Positions 45,991-56,048 of a stretch of 64,000 bases of DNA are shown in pieces; position 1 is the first letter of the stretch; each line of letters starts with the position of its first letter. This DNA is from Thermohalobaculum sp963822985 (lineage in GTDB: Bacteria; Pseudomonadota; Alphaproteobacteria; Rhodobacterales; Rhodobacteraceae), in NCBI GenBank assembly GCA_963822985.1, contig CAWGJU010000008.1:248001-312000 (forward strand), written 5' to 3'. The notes beneath the pieces are model-generated. The model was given only the letters and a program-made list of their open reading frames with translations. It had not been told where the DNA came from and searched no databases. A program made the position numbers and the translations under genes.

Positions 45991-46428
45991 ATGCAGGTAA
46001 CCCGAAACCGACCCGCCCAGCAGGAGGACCTGCGGCCCGACCTGACCGACGCTGACCGCGCAGAGGTCCACGCCGAGATCGAGCGTCTCGAGAAGCTGGC
46101 GTACCTCATGGACCGGCGGTTCCGGATCCCGTTCACGCCCATCCGGCTGGGCGTGGATGGACTTGTCGGCCTCGTGCCGGGCATCGGCGACGCGGCGACG
46201 CTTGTGCCGGCGCTCTACCTCGTCGCGCGGGCCCGCAGCTTGGGCGCGCCGTCGCACCTGCAGGGGCGAATGGCGGCCAACGTTCTGTTCGATCTGCTGA
46301 TCGGGGCCGTGCCGGTGGTCGGCGACCTGCTCGACGTCGGCTTCAAGGCCAACACGCGCAATGTCCGAATGCTACGCGAGCACTTTGGTCCTCCGCCCAC
46401 CGATCGCCAGGCCCCCAGCAAGCCCTGA
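45991..46428 (+). CDS. DUF4112 family membrane protein
   Basis: 145 residues: charged N-terminus, then MDRRFRIPFTPIRLGVDGLV, GLVPGIGDAATLVPALYLVA, and VLFDLLIGAVPVVGDLLDVG followed by FKANTRN. The doubled 'P(G/V)(I/V)GD' motif between helices defines DUF4112. Function unknown. Confidence 0.85.
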   Translation: MQVTRNRPAQQEDLRPDLTDADRAEVHAEIERLEKLAYLMDRRFRIPFTPIRLGVDGLVGLVPGIGDAATLVPALYLVARARSLGAPSHLQGRMAANVLFDLLIGAVPVVGDLLDVGFKANTRNVRMLREHFGPPPTDRQAPSKP

Positions 46429-46584
46429 CGGGAACATAGTAGCCTGTCTTCTTGCCAAGCAGGCGTCGAGGGTTTCGCCACGTTGCACCCTCTTGCCAAG
46501 ACGTTCATCGGAAACGATAATCCTTCTCACGTGCTTGCATCGACATGCACGGTTTTTCACGCGTTTACCTGCAAAAAACCTGCA

Positions 46585-47688
46585 ATGCCAAAGCTCACAG
46601 AGACCTACGTTCGCAAGGCGCCTCACCCGAAAACGGGCACCTCCAAGCATTGGGACAACGAGGTGAGAGGCTTCGCCCTCTTCGTCGGGAAGCAGGCGAA
46701 GACATGGTATTTCCAGCGGGACGTTGGCGGCGAGACGCGTCGCATGAAGATCGGCCGCTACCCCACCATTCCTGCCGCTGCTGCACGCGAGACGGCGCAG
46801 TCGCTGGCGCTGGAGCTGAGCCGCGGCGCCGGGAAAGCTTTCGCGAGGCGCATGCCGACGCTCGACGAGGCGATGAAGGGATATCTCGAGCGACCAAAGC
46901 TCCGGTCAGACGCCCACAAGGAGGGCGTGCGGGCGCAGATGCAGGCGTACCTGAAGGATTGGCTGAAGCTCCCGCTCGACGAAATCACCCGAGGCATGGT
47001 TGTCTCCCGCCACCAGTCCCTTGCTGATCGCCCGTCGGCGGCGAACCACCTCATGCGCAACTTCCGCGCGATCTGGAACTATGCACGGCGGACCGGCGAC
47101 AGCCTGCCAGAGCCGCCAACCCTTGCAGTCGAATGGTACCCTGAGGAGCCGGGCAGCGAAGTCATCGAGGATCTCGCCGCCTGGCGGGCACGCGTCGACG
47201 CGCTGTCGAACCCGATCCATGCCACCTTCTACCGTCTACTTCTATTCACCGGGTTCCGGAAATCCGAAGCGCTCAAGCTCCGCTGGAAGGACGTGCTCGG
47301 CGACCGTATCCGGCTGCCGATGACCAAGAACGGCCGCGCCTTCGACCTGCCGATCCTCGACGTACACAGAGCTATTCTCGAGCCGATGCGCGGACTGCAC
47401 GGGGAATGGGTCTTCCCCTCACCGAAAGCGGCAGATGGACATCTCGCAAACCCGTTTCGGTTGGAGTGGTCATTCCACGCCCACCGGCGAACCTTCGCGA
47501 CCGTGGCGGTTGAGGCCGGCGTGCTCGAGGAGGTGGTCGGACGGCTTCTGAACCATACGCCAGTCTCTATCACAGGACAGCGCTATGCCCGGCCGTCCCT
47601 CGATGCCTTGCGTGTGCCAATGGAAATCGTCTGCGCCGCCCTCTCGGCTCGCTCAGGCTTCGTGCCCGCCACGTCAGAGCTGGTATAA
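46585..47688 (+). CDS. tyrosine-type site-specific integrase
   Basis: 367 residues: N-terminal DUF4102-like arm-binding part (MPKLTETYVRKAPHPKTGTS, HWDNEVRGFALFVGKQAKTW), a core-binding domain, and a catalytic domain with Arg in LFTGFRKSEALKLRW, HxxR in SFHAHRRTFATVA, a later His in GRLLNHTPVSITGQ and the nucleophile Tyr in RYARP. All tetrad residues are present, so it could be active. A longer frame begins at 46483; ATG 46585 fits the family. No tRNA or att repeat was found next to it. Confidence 0.9.
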   Translation: MPKLTETYVRKAPHPKTGTSKHWDNEVRGFALFVGKQAKTWYFQRDVGGETRRMKIGRYPTIPAAAARETAQSLALELSRGAGKAFARRMPTLDEAMKGYLERPKLRSDAHKEGVRAQMQAYLKDWLKLPLDEITRGMVVSRHQSLADRPSAANHLMRNFRAIWNYARRTGDSLPEPPTLAVEWYPEEPGSEVIEDLAAWRARVDALSNPIHATFYRLLLFTGFRKSEALKLRWKDVLGDRIRLPMTKNGRAFDLPILDVHRAILEPMRGLHGEWVFPSPKAADGHLANPFRLEWSFHAHRRTFATVAVEAGVLEEVVGRLLNHTPVSITGQRYARPSLDALRVPMEIVCAALSARSGFVPATSELV

Positions 47689-48026
47689 AGTTCGCACCGA
47701 CTACGGGTCTTTGTCGCCACTGCGCGGCAGAGGAGTTCGGCCGGGAGCACCAGCTCGCAAGCGCCGCACCGAAGGCTGGAGGCGATTGGGCCGCTTTTTC
47801 TCGGCCGGAGGCCTCAACAGCGAAGGTCTTTGAGCGAGCTGGTGCAGCTCTGCTTGATCACAAGGCCAGCTCAAACGCTCGTTCAGCTGCTCGAGAAAGC
47901 CCTGCGACCGGCGCCATCACGTCCAGTTGCGCACGTTGCACGGGGTAATCAACCGTGCCAACGTGTGGCGTTCAAGGGAGCAACGGGCCGCCAGGGGGAT
48001 GACGACCGACGTCGCCGGAGCAAACG
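47689..48026. other. 338-bp intergenic region between integrase and importer operon
   Basis: No convincing gene. A short open stretch (47830-48030) has no start signal or recognised family. It probably holds the promoter of the eight-gene operon; GGAG at 48017-48020 is the ribosome-binding site for the TTG start at 48027. Confidence 0.5.
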
Positions 48027-48911
48027 TTGACCGCGAAGGCAGGGTGCACGCTGCGGGCGCGAGTTCGAGTTGGGCTCCGCGCTCGCGCTTGGCTGATCAC
48101 CGCGGGTCTGCTCGCGCCGGCCCTCGTTTTCTTGGCGCTGGCTTTTCTCGGTCCGCTCGGGGTTCTCTTTCAACTCTCAATCTCCAGTCCGGAAGGCGCT
48201 CTGGCCGCCTACGAGGAGATTCTCGGCAGCGGGGTCTACCGGCAGGTTTTCCTGAACACCCTGGTCCTGTCCTTCTGGGTGGCCGCCCTGGCCGTGCTCC
48301 TGTCCTATCCCACTGCTTACATGCTTTCGCGGCTCAGCGGATTGGCTGCAGCGATCGGATTCTGGTGCGTGCTGCTGCCCCTCTGGATCAGCGTGCTCGT
48401 CCGTACCTTCGCCTGGATCCTGCTGCTCGAGAGGAACGGCCCCGTGAACCGGCTTTTGGTCGGCAGCGGGCTGACGGACCAGCCGATCGCGATCCTGTTC
48501 GAGAGTCCGGCCGTCTACATCGGCATGGTGCACGTCCTGCTGCCTTACGCCCTGCTGCCAATCTACGCCTCCATGCGCGGCGTCGACGAACGGCTGCTGC
48601 AGGCGAGCGAGGTACTCGGGGCGACCCCGTTCAAGACCTTCGTCCGCGTCTACCTGCCGCTGACGCTGCCTGGCGTTGCCGCCGGCTTCCTCCTAGTGTT
48701 TCTTCTGGCGCTCGGCTTCTACGTCACACCGGCGATGCTGGGCAGCATGCGCAACCTGACCGTCGCGATGCTGATCGACGTTTTCGTCAACGAACAGCTG
48801 ATCTGGCCGCTCGCCGCCGCTGCCGCTTTCTGCCTGCTCACCGTTGTCCTTCTGCTGCTCGGGGTGGCGAGCCGGTTCGTCAACGTCACGTCTACGGTGA
48901 CTGTGCGATGA
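48027..48911 (+). CDS. polyamine-type ABC transporter permease (PotB-like)
   Basis: 294 residues, six helices, starting with TTG at 48027 after GGAG. The transport loop is QASEVLGATPFKTFVRVYLP. Overall it matches the PotB/YdcU permease group for spermidine, putrescine and related amines. First gene of an operon whose genes overlap or abut. The substrate may be an amine or betaine-like compound, given the amine oxidase and CoA genes downstream. Confidence 0.85.
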   Translation: MTAKAGCTLRARVRVGLRARAWLITAGLLAPALVFLALAFLGPLGVLFQLSISSPEGALAAYEEILGSGVYRQVFLNTLVLSFWVAALAVLLSYPTAYMLSRLSGLAAAIGFWCVLLPLWISVLVRTFAWILLLERNGPVNRLLVGSGLTDQPIAILFESPAVYIGMVHVLLPYALLPIYASMRGVDERLLQASEVLGATPFKTFVRVYLPLTLPGVAAGFLLVFLLALGFYVTPAMLGSMRNLTVAMLIDVFVNEQLIWPLAAAAAFCLLTVVLLLLGVASRFVNVTSTVTVR

Positions 48912-49705
48912 CGAACCGGACGGCGATCGCGGCGAACGTCGCCGGCTCGGCGGTGCTTGCGTTCCTGGTGCTGCCGATCCTGGCTGTCGTGCCAGCATCC
49001 TTCAACGATGCGAGCTTTATCCGGCTGCCGCCAGACCAATGGTCGCTGCGCTGGTACGACGAGTTCGTCGGCGACCGCGAATGGGTGAGGAGTCTCTTCA
49101 CCAGCTTCAAGGTGGCGGCCTTGGCAACGGCGTTCTCCGTCGGGCTGGGCACGGCTGCGGCGCTCGGGCTCGAGCGTGTCTCGGGTCGACTCCGCGCTTT
49201 GCTGATGGGCGTGATGATCTCGCCCCTAATCGTGCCCGTGATCATGACCAGCATCGCGCTCTACTACGTCATGCGCCCGGTCGGGCTGCACGGAACCCTG
49301 CTGGGCCTCGCGCTCGGACACACACTTCTCGCCATGCCCTTCGTCGTGGTGAACGTCGGGATCTCGCTGCGCAACATCGACCCGAACTGCATCCGCGCCG
49401 CGGAGGGCCTGGGTGCTTCGCCAGGCCGGCTGTTCCGGACGGTGACCCTGCCGCTGATCGTCCCGGGGTTGGCGGGCGGCGCCGCTTTCGCGTTCATCAC
49501 TTCGTTCGACGAGGTCGTCATCTCGATCTTCCTGGCTGGCGTCACGGCCAAGACGCTGCCAGTGAAGATGTGGGAGACGATCCGCGTCGAATTCACGCCC
49601 GAGGCCGCGGTGGCCTCGACGATCCTTGTCGCCGCCACGGTCGTGCTGTTCGCGTCGGTCAAGCTCGCCTCCGGCCGGCGGGGCCCGAAGGACAGCGATG
49701 GCTGA
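48908..49705 (+). CDS. polyamine-type ABC transporter permease (PotC-like)
   Basis: 265 residues; start ATG overlaps the previous stop (ATGA, 48908-48911). The loop RAAEGLGASPGRLFRTVTLP and the FNDASFIRLPPDQWSLRWYD periplasmic start are PotC/YdcV-like. Pairs with the PotB-like permease. Confidence 0.87.
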   Translation: MTNRTAIAANVAGSAVLAFLVLPILAVVPASFNDASFIRLPPDQWSLRWYDEFVGDREWVRSLFTSFKVAALATAFSVGLGTAAALGLERVSGRLRALLMGVMISPLIVPVIMTSIALYYVMRPVGLHGTLLGLALGHTLLAMPFVVVNVGISLRNIDPNCIRAAEGLGASPGRLFRTVTLPLIVPGLAGGAAFAFITSFDEVVISIFLAGVTAKTLPVKMWETIRVEFTPEAAVASTILVAATVVLFASVKLASGRRGPKDSDG

Positions 49706-50768
49706 GGCGCGGCCCGTCGCCTTTCGCGAGGTCTCGCGCGCTTTCGGTAGCGTGCAGGCGCTCCGGCCCATGTCGCTCGAGATCGGGGCAGGCGAGTTCG
49801 TGACCCTGCTCGGGCCCAGCGGGTCGGGGAAGACCACCCTCCTGAACATCGCGGCAGGATTTCTGGCGCCCGACCGGGGCGCAATCATGATCGGCGATGT
49901 CGACGTGACCTCGGTGCCGCCGCGCCGGCGCAACATCGGAATGGTGTTCCAGAGCTATGCTCTCTTCCCGCACCTGAACGTCTTCGAGAACGTTGCCTAC
50001 GGGCTGCGCGTCCGTGGCGTGCCGGCGGCTGAGGTCTCGACACGGGTGCAGAGCGCACTCGGGATGATGCAGCTCGAGGGCGCTGCGCGCCGGTCGATCC
50101 GGCAGCTCTCGGGTGGACAGCAGCAGCGCGTCGCGCTCGCTCGCGCGCTCGTCATCGAGCCCGACGTCCTGTTGATGGACGAACCCCTCGGCGCTCTTGA
50201 CCGGCAGCTGAGAAAGCACGTCCAGCTCGAGATCCGTCACCTGCACCGCACTTACGGACGTACCACCCTCTACGTCACTCACGACCAGGAGGAGGCGCTC
50301 GTCATGTCCGACCGCATCGGCATTATGCGGGACGGGCGGCTTGATCAGATCGGGCGCCCGGACGAACTCTACCGCCGGCCCGCGAACGTCTTCGTCGCCT
50401 CGTTCCTCGGCAAGTCCAACATTCTCCGCGGCCGGGTCACGGCTCTCGACGGCTGCGTTGCCCGGATCGCGGTGGTAGAGCTCGGCCGCGAGGTCTCCGG
50501 AGACGCCGGACCGGGCCTCGTCGTGGGCGAGGAGGCGGGTGCCGTCCTGCGACCCGAGGCGCTCATCGACGCTGCGTCCGCGGACGAAGGCGTGGCGGCG
50601 CGCATCGAGGAAATCGTCTATCTCGGCGAGATGATCGCCGTCCGTCTCGAGCTGGCGCCGGGCCTGCATTTCTGGCGCCGCAGCTTTTCCGGCCCCGAGC
50701 TGCCGGAGGAAGGCCGCGAAGTGCGGATAGGATGGCGGAGCGAGGACGTGCGCATCGTTCCGCTTTGA
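49698..50768 (+). CDS. polyamine-type ABC transporter ATPase (PotA-like)
   Basis: 356 residues: Walker A GPSGSGKTT, IGMVFQSYALFPHLNVFENV, signature QLSGGQQQRV, Walker B VLLMDEPLGALD, YVTHDQEEALVMSDRIGIM, and a C-terminal TOBE domain. ATG 49698 overlaps the permease stop by 8 nt. Energises the importer. Confidence 0.9.
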   Translation: MAEARPVAFREVSRAFGSVQALRPMSLEIGAGEFVTLLGPSGSGKTTLLNIAAGFLAPDRGAIMIGDVDVTSVPPRRRNIGMVFQSYALFPHLNVFENVAYGLRVRGVPAAEVSTRVQSALGMMQLEGAARRSIRQLSGGQQQRVALARALVIEPDVLLMDEPLGALDRQLRKHVQLEIRHLHRTYGRTTLYVTHDQEEALVMSDRIGIMRDGRLDQIGRPDELYRRPANVFVASFLGKSNILRGRVTALDGCVARIAVVELGREVSGDAGPGLVVGEEAGAVLRPEALIDAASADEGVAARIEEIVYLGEMIAVRLELAPGLHFWRRSFSGPELPEEGREVRIGWRSEDVRIVPL

Positions 50769-50786
50769 TAACAGGGAGAGAAGACC

Positions 50787-51839
50787 ATGCTGACCAGAAG
50801 AAGTTTGATGGCCCTGCTTGGTACTGCGGCATTTGCCGCGTCGGCCATGGGGCAAGGTGCGGCGGCGCAGGATCGACCCTTCACCTTCGTTTCCTTTGGT
50901 GGTGCGCTGTCCGAGACCGAGCAGAAGGCCTTCATGGATCCGGCCTCGGAGCTGCTCGGCTTCGAGATCGTCAATGCCTCGCCAACGAACTATGCGAAGA
51001 TAAAGGCGATGGTCGATGCCGGTGCGGTCGAGTGGGACCTCGTCGACGTCGGCGGGCAGTTCATCTACCAGGGCATCGAGCAGGACCTGCTCGAGCCGCT
51101 GGACTACTCGGTGATTGACGTCTCGAAGATCGACCCGGCCTGGGTCACGCCCTACGGGGTCTTCACCAGCACGGGCGCCACCGTGATCGCCTACAACACC
51201 GACAAATTTCCGGAGGGCAAGCAGCCGCGCTCCTGGGCCGATTTCTGGAACGTCGAGGAGTTCCCGGGTCCGCGATCACTCTACGGCCGCTTCTACTACA
51301 ACTACGAAGCGGCGCTGAGGGCCGCCGGCGTTCCGTGCGACGAGCTCTATCCCGCGACCGACGAGAAAGTGCAGCTCGCCTTCGACAAGCTGCGCGAGAT
51401 CAAGCCGCACGTCGCCGTCTGGTGGACCTCGGGCGCCCAGCCCGCCCAGCTGCTCGCCACCGGCGAGGTGGTCATGGCCTCGGCCTGGAGCGGCCGCGTG
51501 CTCGACGTGATGAAGGAGAAAGCCCCCGTCGACCTGACCTACAATGACGCCATTGCCTGGGGCAACGCCTACGTCGTGCCGAAGGGGTCACCTTATAAGG
51601 ACGAGGCGATGAAGGTCATCAACTACGCCTTGACCGAGGAGGCGCAGAAGGCGCTCCTGCCGCTCGGTACCTACGGCCCGGTGATGGAGTCCGCGGCAGC
51701 GGCGGCGACCCCCGAGCAGGCGAAGCTCTATGTCTCGTATCCCGACAACATGGAGAAAGCCTGTATCTTTAAAGACGAGGAGGTCGCCAAGTACGTGACG
51801 AAGTACGAGGAAGACTGGAAGAAATTCCAGCTTGAATGA
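50787..51839 (+). CDS. polyamine-type ABC transporter substrate-binding protein (PotD-like)
   Basis: 350 residues with a Tat-like or Sec leader (MLTRRSLMALLGTAAFAASA), then FTFVSFGGALSETEQKAFMD. The body has VEWDLVDVGGQFIYQGIEQD and WWTSGAQPAQLLATGEVVMA, typical of extracellular solute-binding family 1 members for polyamines and related compounds. It is the fourth gene of the operon, with 18 nt before it. The acidic ligand contacts are not assigned. Confidence 0.88.
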   Translation: MLTRRSLMALLGTAAFAASAMGQGAAAQDRPFTFVSFGGALSETEQKAFMDPASELLGFEIVNASPTNYAKIKAMVDAGAVEWDLVDVGGQFIYQGIEQDLLEPLDYSVIDVSKIDPAWVTPYGVFTSTGATVIAYNTDKFPEGKQPRSWADFWNVEEFPGPRSLYGRFYYNYEAALRAAGVPCDELYPATDEKVQLAFDKLREIKPHVAVWWTSGAQPAQLLATGEVVMASAWSGRVLDVMKEKAPVDLTYNDAIAWGNAYVVPKGSPYKDEAMKVINYALTEEAQKALLPLGTYGPVMESAAAAATPEQAKLYVSYPDNMEKACIFKDEEVAKYVTKYEEDWKKFQLE

Positions 51840-51892
51840 CAGGCTCGCCGCCGGGTCGGCGGGCCCGGCGGCATTCCCCCGGAGGTGACCGG

Positions 51893-52715
51893 ATGGGCTA
51901 CTCGACGATCGATCTGCGCGCGGGCGACGGCATAGGCTGGCTCTGCTTCAACAGGCCGAAGGCGCTGAACGCCTTCGACCCTGTCCTGATCGACGAAAGC
52001 TGCCGAGCAATGGCCGAGCTCGCGCACGACCCCTTGGTGCACGCGATCATCGTGCACGGAGCGGGCCGCGCCTTCTCGGCCGGCTTCGACATCAAGGTTT
52101 CGGCCAACGCCGGCGACCGGACGGTCGATCAATGGCGCGAGGTGCTGGAGGCCGACTTCGACTTCATCATGCAGTTCTGGGATTGCCCAAAGCCGACCAT
52201 TGCCGCGGTGCACGGATACTGCCTGGCCGGTGCGTTCGAAGTCATGCTCGCCTGTGACATATCCGTTGCGGGCGAGGGGGCGTTGTTCGGAGAGCCGGAG
52301 GTACGCTTCGGCTCCGGCATTGTCGCCATGCTGCTCCCCTGGATGACGGTTCCCAAGGCGGCCAAGGAGCTGCTGCTCACTGGGCAGGATCGGATGGACG
52401 CGCGGCGGGCGGAGCGGCTCGGCATCGTCAATCACGTCGTTCCGGACAGCGAAGTGCTGTCGCGCGCCGAGGCGATCGCCCGCGACATCGTCGCTGCGGC
52501 GCCGGCCTCGGTACTCGCCACAAAGCGGGTCATCAATCGCAGCTACGAGATCATGGGCATGCGCCAGGCGCTGCTCCAGGCATTGGAGGCCGATATCTTG
52601 ATCGAGTTCGAGCGGCGGTCCCGAGCGGGCCGAGTTCAACCGCATCCGCCGCGAAGAGGGCCTCAAGGCCGCCATCGCCTGGCGCGACGCGCGCTTTCGC
52701 CGGGGGACCGCCTGA
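51893..52715 (+). CDS. enoyl-CoA hydratase/isomerase family protein (one frameshift)
   Basis: About 273 residues: MGYSTIDLRAGDGIGWLCFN, RPKALNAFD, oxyanion-hole GRAFSAGFDIK and GYCLAGAFEVMLACDISVAG, then KRVINRSYEIMGMRQALLQA. The frame breaks near 52625 and continues AEFNRIRREEGLKAAIAWRD, stopping at 52715. A perfect GGAGGTGA (51881-51888) precedes ATG 51893. Crotonase-fold hydratase, probably acting on the unsaturated acyl-CoA made by the dehydrogenase downstream. Confidence 0.85.
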
Positions 52716-52767
52716 GCACCGCACGGGACGGCGGCGCGCCGGTCGGTGCCGGCCGGGCGGGCCAAGG

Positions 52768-54866
52768 GTGGAAGCACCGGCTTGATCCCCTGCTCGCGCC
52801 GCGCTCGATCGCGCTCGTCGGCGCCTCGACACGGCCGCAGAGCCCGGGGAACGAGATGGTACGCATGCCGCGGCTGGCGGGGTTCGCGGGGCGGCTCTAC
52901 CCGGTGAACCCTGCCTATTCCGAGATCGAGGGGTTGCCCTGCTATCCGTCCCTCGCCGATCTTCCCGAGACGGTCGACCATATCGTGCTCGGGCTTGCCG
53001 ACACCCGGCTCGAGGCCGGGCTCGACGAGGCCATCGCGCATGGCGCGCGCGCAGTGACGATCTTCGCCAGCGGGCATGTCGATGGCGACCCCGGCCTTGG
53101 GGCGCGGATCGGAGAGCGGGCGCGGGCGGCGGGGGTGGCGCTCTGCGGCGGCAACGGGATGGGGTTCTACAATCTCGACCATGCCCTCCGCGTGGTCGCC
53201 TTCGACTCTCCGCTCGACATGCGCCGCGGCTCGATCGCCTACATCGCCCAATCGGGCTCGGCCTTCGGCGCGCTCGCGCACAACGACCGGCGGCTCGGTT
53301 TCACCCTTGCGGTCTCCTCAGGAGCCGAGTGGGCCACGACCGCCGCCGACTACCTTGACTGGGCGCTGGAGCAGGAGACGACGCGGGCCGTTGGCCTGTT
53401 CCTCGAGACGGTGCGCGACCCGTCCGGATTTGCCGCGGGGCTCGAGAAAGCCGCCGCGAAGGAAGTGCCCGTCGTCGTGCTGAAAGTCGGCCGCACGCCC
53501 GAGAGCGCTGCGATGGCGCTGAGCCACACCGGCGCATTGGCCGGCAGCGATGCCGCCTATGAGGCGCTCTTCGACCGCTACGGCGTTCTGCGGGTCGATG
53601 ACGAGGACGAGCTGGCGGCGACTTTGCTGCTGCTGTCGCATCGGCGTCGCCCGGTCCGAGGTGGGCTTGCGGCGATGCACGATTTCGGCGGCGAACGCGA
53701 GCTGATGGTGGACATCAACGCCGGCGTCGGCGTGCCGTTCGCGCGCATATCCTCGGCGACGACGGCTCGCCTTACCCAGCGCCTCGACCCCGGGCTTGTC
53801 CCGATGAATCCGCTCGATGCCTGGGGAACGGGTTCGAACGTCGCCGACGATTTCGCCGAGCTCATGCTCGCGCTGGTCGAAGATCCCGATGCGGCGCTTG
53901 GTGTGTTCTTCGCCGATATCCGCGACGGCTATCACCTCTCGGAGAAATATGTGGCTGCGATGCTGTCAGCGGCCGCGCGGACCGAGAAGCCGATCGCGAT
54001 TGCGACGAACTACGCGCTCGTGCGTCACGAGGCGATCGCGCTCCGCCTGACGGAGGATGGGGTGCCGGTGCTTGATGGAACGCGCAACGCGCTGAAAGCA
54101 GTGCGGCATGCCTTGGCGTTCCGCGATTTGCTGGCGGGGCGGCAATCCCTGGGCGAGAGCCCGCTGCCGCCCCGCGAACGTGAATGCTGGCGTGCTCGCC
54201 TGGCCGGCACCGATATGCTGCAAGAGGCCGAAGCGCTGGACCTGCTCGACGCCTATGGCATCGCCACGCCGGCCCGCCGCCGCGTCCACGACCGCGCCCT
54301 GGCCTTGACGGCCGCCGAGGCGATTGGCTGGCCGGTGGCTCTGAAGACGGCAGCGCCCAATATTGCGCATAAGTCGGATGCGGGCGGGGTGCGCCTCGGG
54401 CTGTCCGACGCCGATGCGTTGCTGGCGGCCTATGACGACATCACCGTCAGGCTCGGGCCAGAGGTCCTGGTGCAGGCGATGGTCGGCCAAGGCGTCGAGG
54501 CGGCCCTCGGCGCCGTCAACGATCCGGACTTTGGGCCTTACGCAATGATCGCGGCGGGGGGCGTGCTGATCGAGCTCCTCGACGACCGCGCGGTCTCGCT
54601 CGCACCCGTCACGGCGGGCACGGCCGATCGCATGATCGCCCGCCTCAGGCTGGCGCGCCTGCTCCGCGGCGTGCGCGGCGCCCCGCCAGGGGACCGGGCC
54701 GCGCTCGCCGACGCGCTCCGCCGCCTGTCGCATCTGGCTGCCGACTTCGCCGACCTGATCGCCGAGATCGACGTCAACCCGGTGATCGTTGGTCCGTCGG
54801 GTGCCATCGCCGTCGATGCCCTCGTGGTGTGCCGCCCTGCCGGGCCCGCGCAAGGAGTTCGCATGA
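52768..54866 (+). CDS. ADP-forming acyl-CoA synthetase (acetate-CoA ligase family; two frameshifts)
   Basis: About 700 residues with the NDP-forming layout: CoA-binding domain (PRSIALVGASTRPQSPGNEM), the phospho-His loop in MALSHTGALAGSDAAYEALF, a central ligase domain, then the ATP-grasp half (AIGWPVALKTAAPNIAHKSD, AEIDVNPVIV). GTG 52768 with one extra base near 52773 is the best start; a break near 54830 gives the end AALPGPRKEFA at 54866. It would activate an organic acid to its CoA ester. Confidence 0.82.
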
Positions 54867-56048
54867 TGGACCTGTCGCTCAGCCCTAAGGAAGCTGCCCT
54901 GCAAGAAAAGGCCCGCCGGTTCTTCGAGGAGGCGCTCGCGCCGCTCGAGGACCTCGTCACCCGGCATGGCCACCTGCCGCAGGAGAACCGGGCGCCGCTT
55001 CGCCGCGCCGTCGTCGAGCATGGCTTCACCGGGATCAACCATGCGGCTGAGGACGGCGGGTGCGGCTTCACGATGGTCGAGCAGATGCTCATCAATGAAC
55101 AGCTCGGTCGTGCGAGCTGCGGACTCTGGGCCGCCGTCTGGCAACCGCCGATCCCGCTGCGCCACGGCACGGCCGACGCAGAAGGAGCGCTTTCTCCGCC
55201 CGAGCTGCGCAGGCGAGCGGCGCGGCTGCTACGCCATCACCGAGCCTGGCGCCGGATCGGACCCGCGCCGCGTCGAGACGCGCGCGGTCTGGCGCGACGG
55301 CGCCTGGGCGATCAGCGGGGAGAAATGGTTCGTCACCTCCTGGGACGCGTGCGACTACGTCATCGTCCACGCCCATGTCGACGGCGACCCGGACAAGCCG
55401 ACGCTCTTCCTCGTCGACACCAATGCGCCGGGGATCCGCCACCTCCGGTCGCCTCGCTTCATGCACGACTACATCTTCGATCATGCCGAGGTCGTCTTCG
55501 ACGAGGTGACGGTTCCGGCAGAAGCGATGCTGGGCGAGGTGGGCCAGGGCTTCGAACTGACGAAGGACTGGTTCGTCGAGGCGCGGCTGCAGATTGCCGC
55601 GCATTGCATCGGCGCCGCCACCCGCGCCGCCGAGATCGCCGACGCTTACGCCCGCGAACGCGTCCAGTTCGGCCGGCCGATCCGCGAGTTCCAGGCGATC
55701 GAGTTCATGCTGGCCGACATGGCGGTCGACATCATGGCGGCGAAAAGCACCCTCTACCGCGTCGCATGGGAGATCGACGCCGGCATCGACCGCCGCGCTA
55801 TCCATGCGCGCGCGAGCGCGGTCAAGCTCCTCTCCTCCGAGATGGCCGGCCGCGTGCTGGACCGGGCCGTGCAGATCTTCGGCGGTCGTGGCTATATGCG
55901 CGACAGCGCGGTCGAGCGCCTCTACCGCGATGTCCGGGTCGACCGCATCTGGGAAGGAACCTCCGAGATCCAGCGCGCCATCATCGGCGGCCAGATCAAG
56001 AAGCGCGGCATGGGGGTCTACGCCGGCTGGCCGGGAGAGAACAGGTGA
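54863..56048 (+). CDS. acyl-CoA dehydrogenase (one frameshift)
   Basis: About 394 residues: MMDLSLSPKEAALQEKARRF, QMLINEQLGRASCGLWAAVW, break near 55176, then QKERFLRPSCAGERRGCYAI followed by TEPGAGSDP (FAD and substrate signature), WAISGEKWFVTSWDACDYVI and the C-terminal GGRGYMRDSAVERLYRDVRV, IWEGTSEIQRAIIGG. The ATG overlaps the synthetase stop (ATGA, 54863-54866). It desaturates an acyl-CoA for the enoyl-CoA hydratase. Confidence 0.87.

Noticed and set aside
46429..46584. tRNA or attachment site next to the integrase
   Set aside because: No cloverleaf or T-loop sequence and no repeat pair could be found.
47830..48030. Short plus-strand frame before the importer operon
   Set aside because: No start signal, ends inside the importer start, and no recognisable motif.
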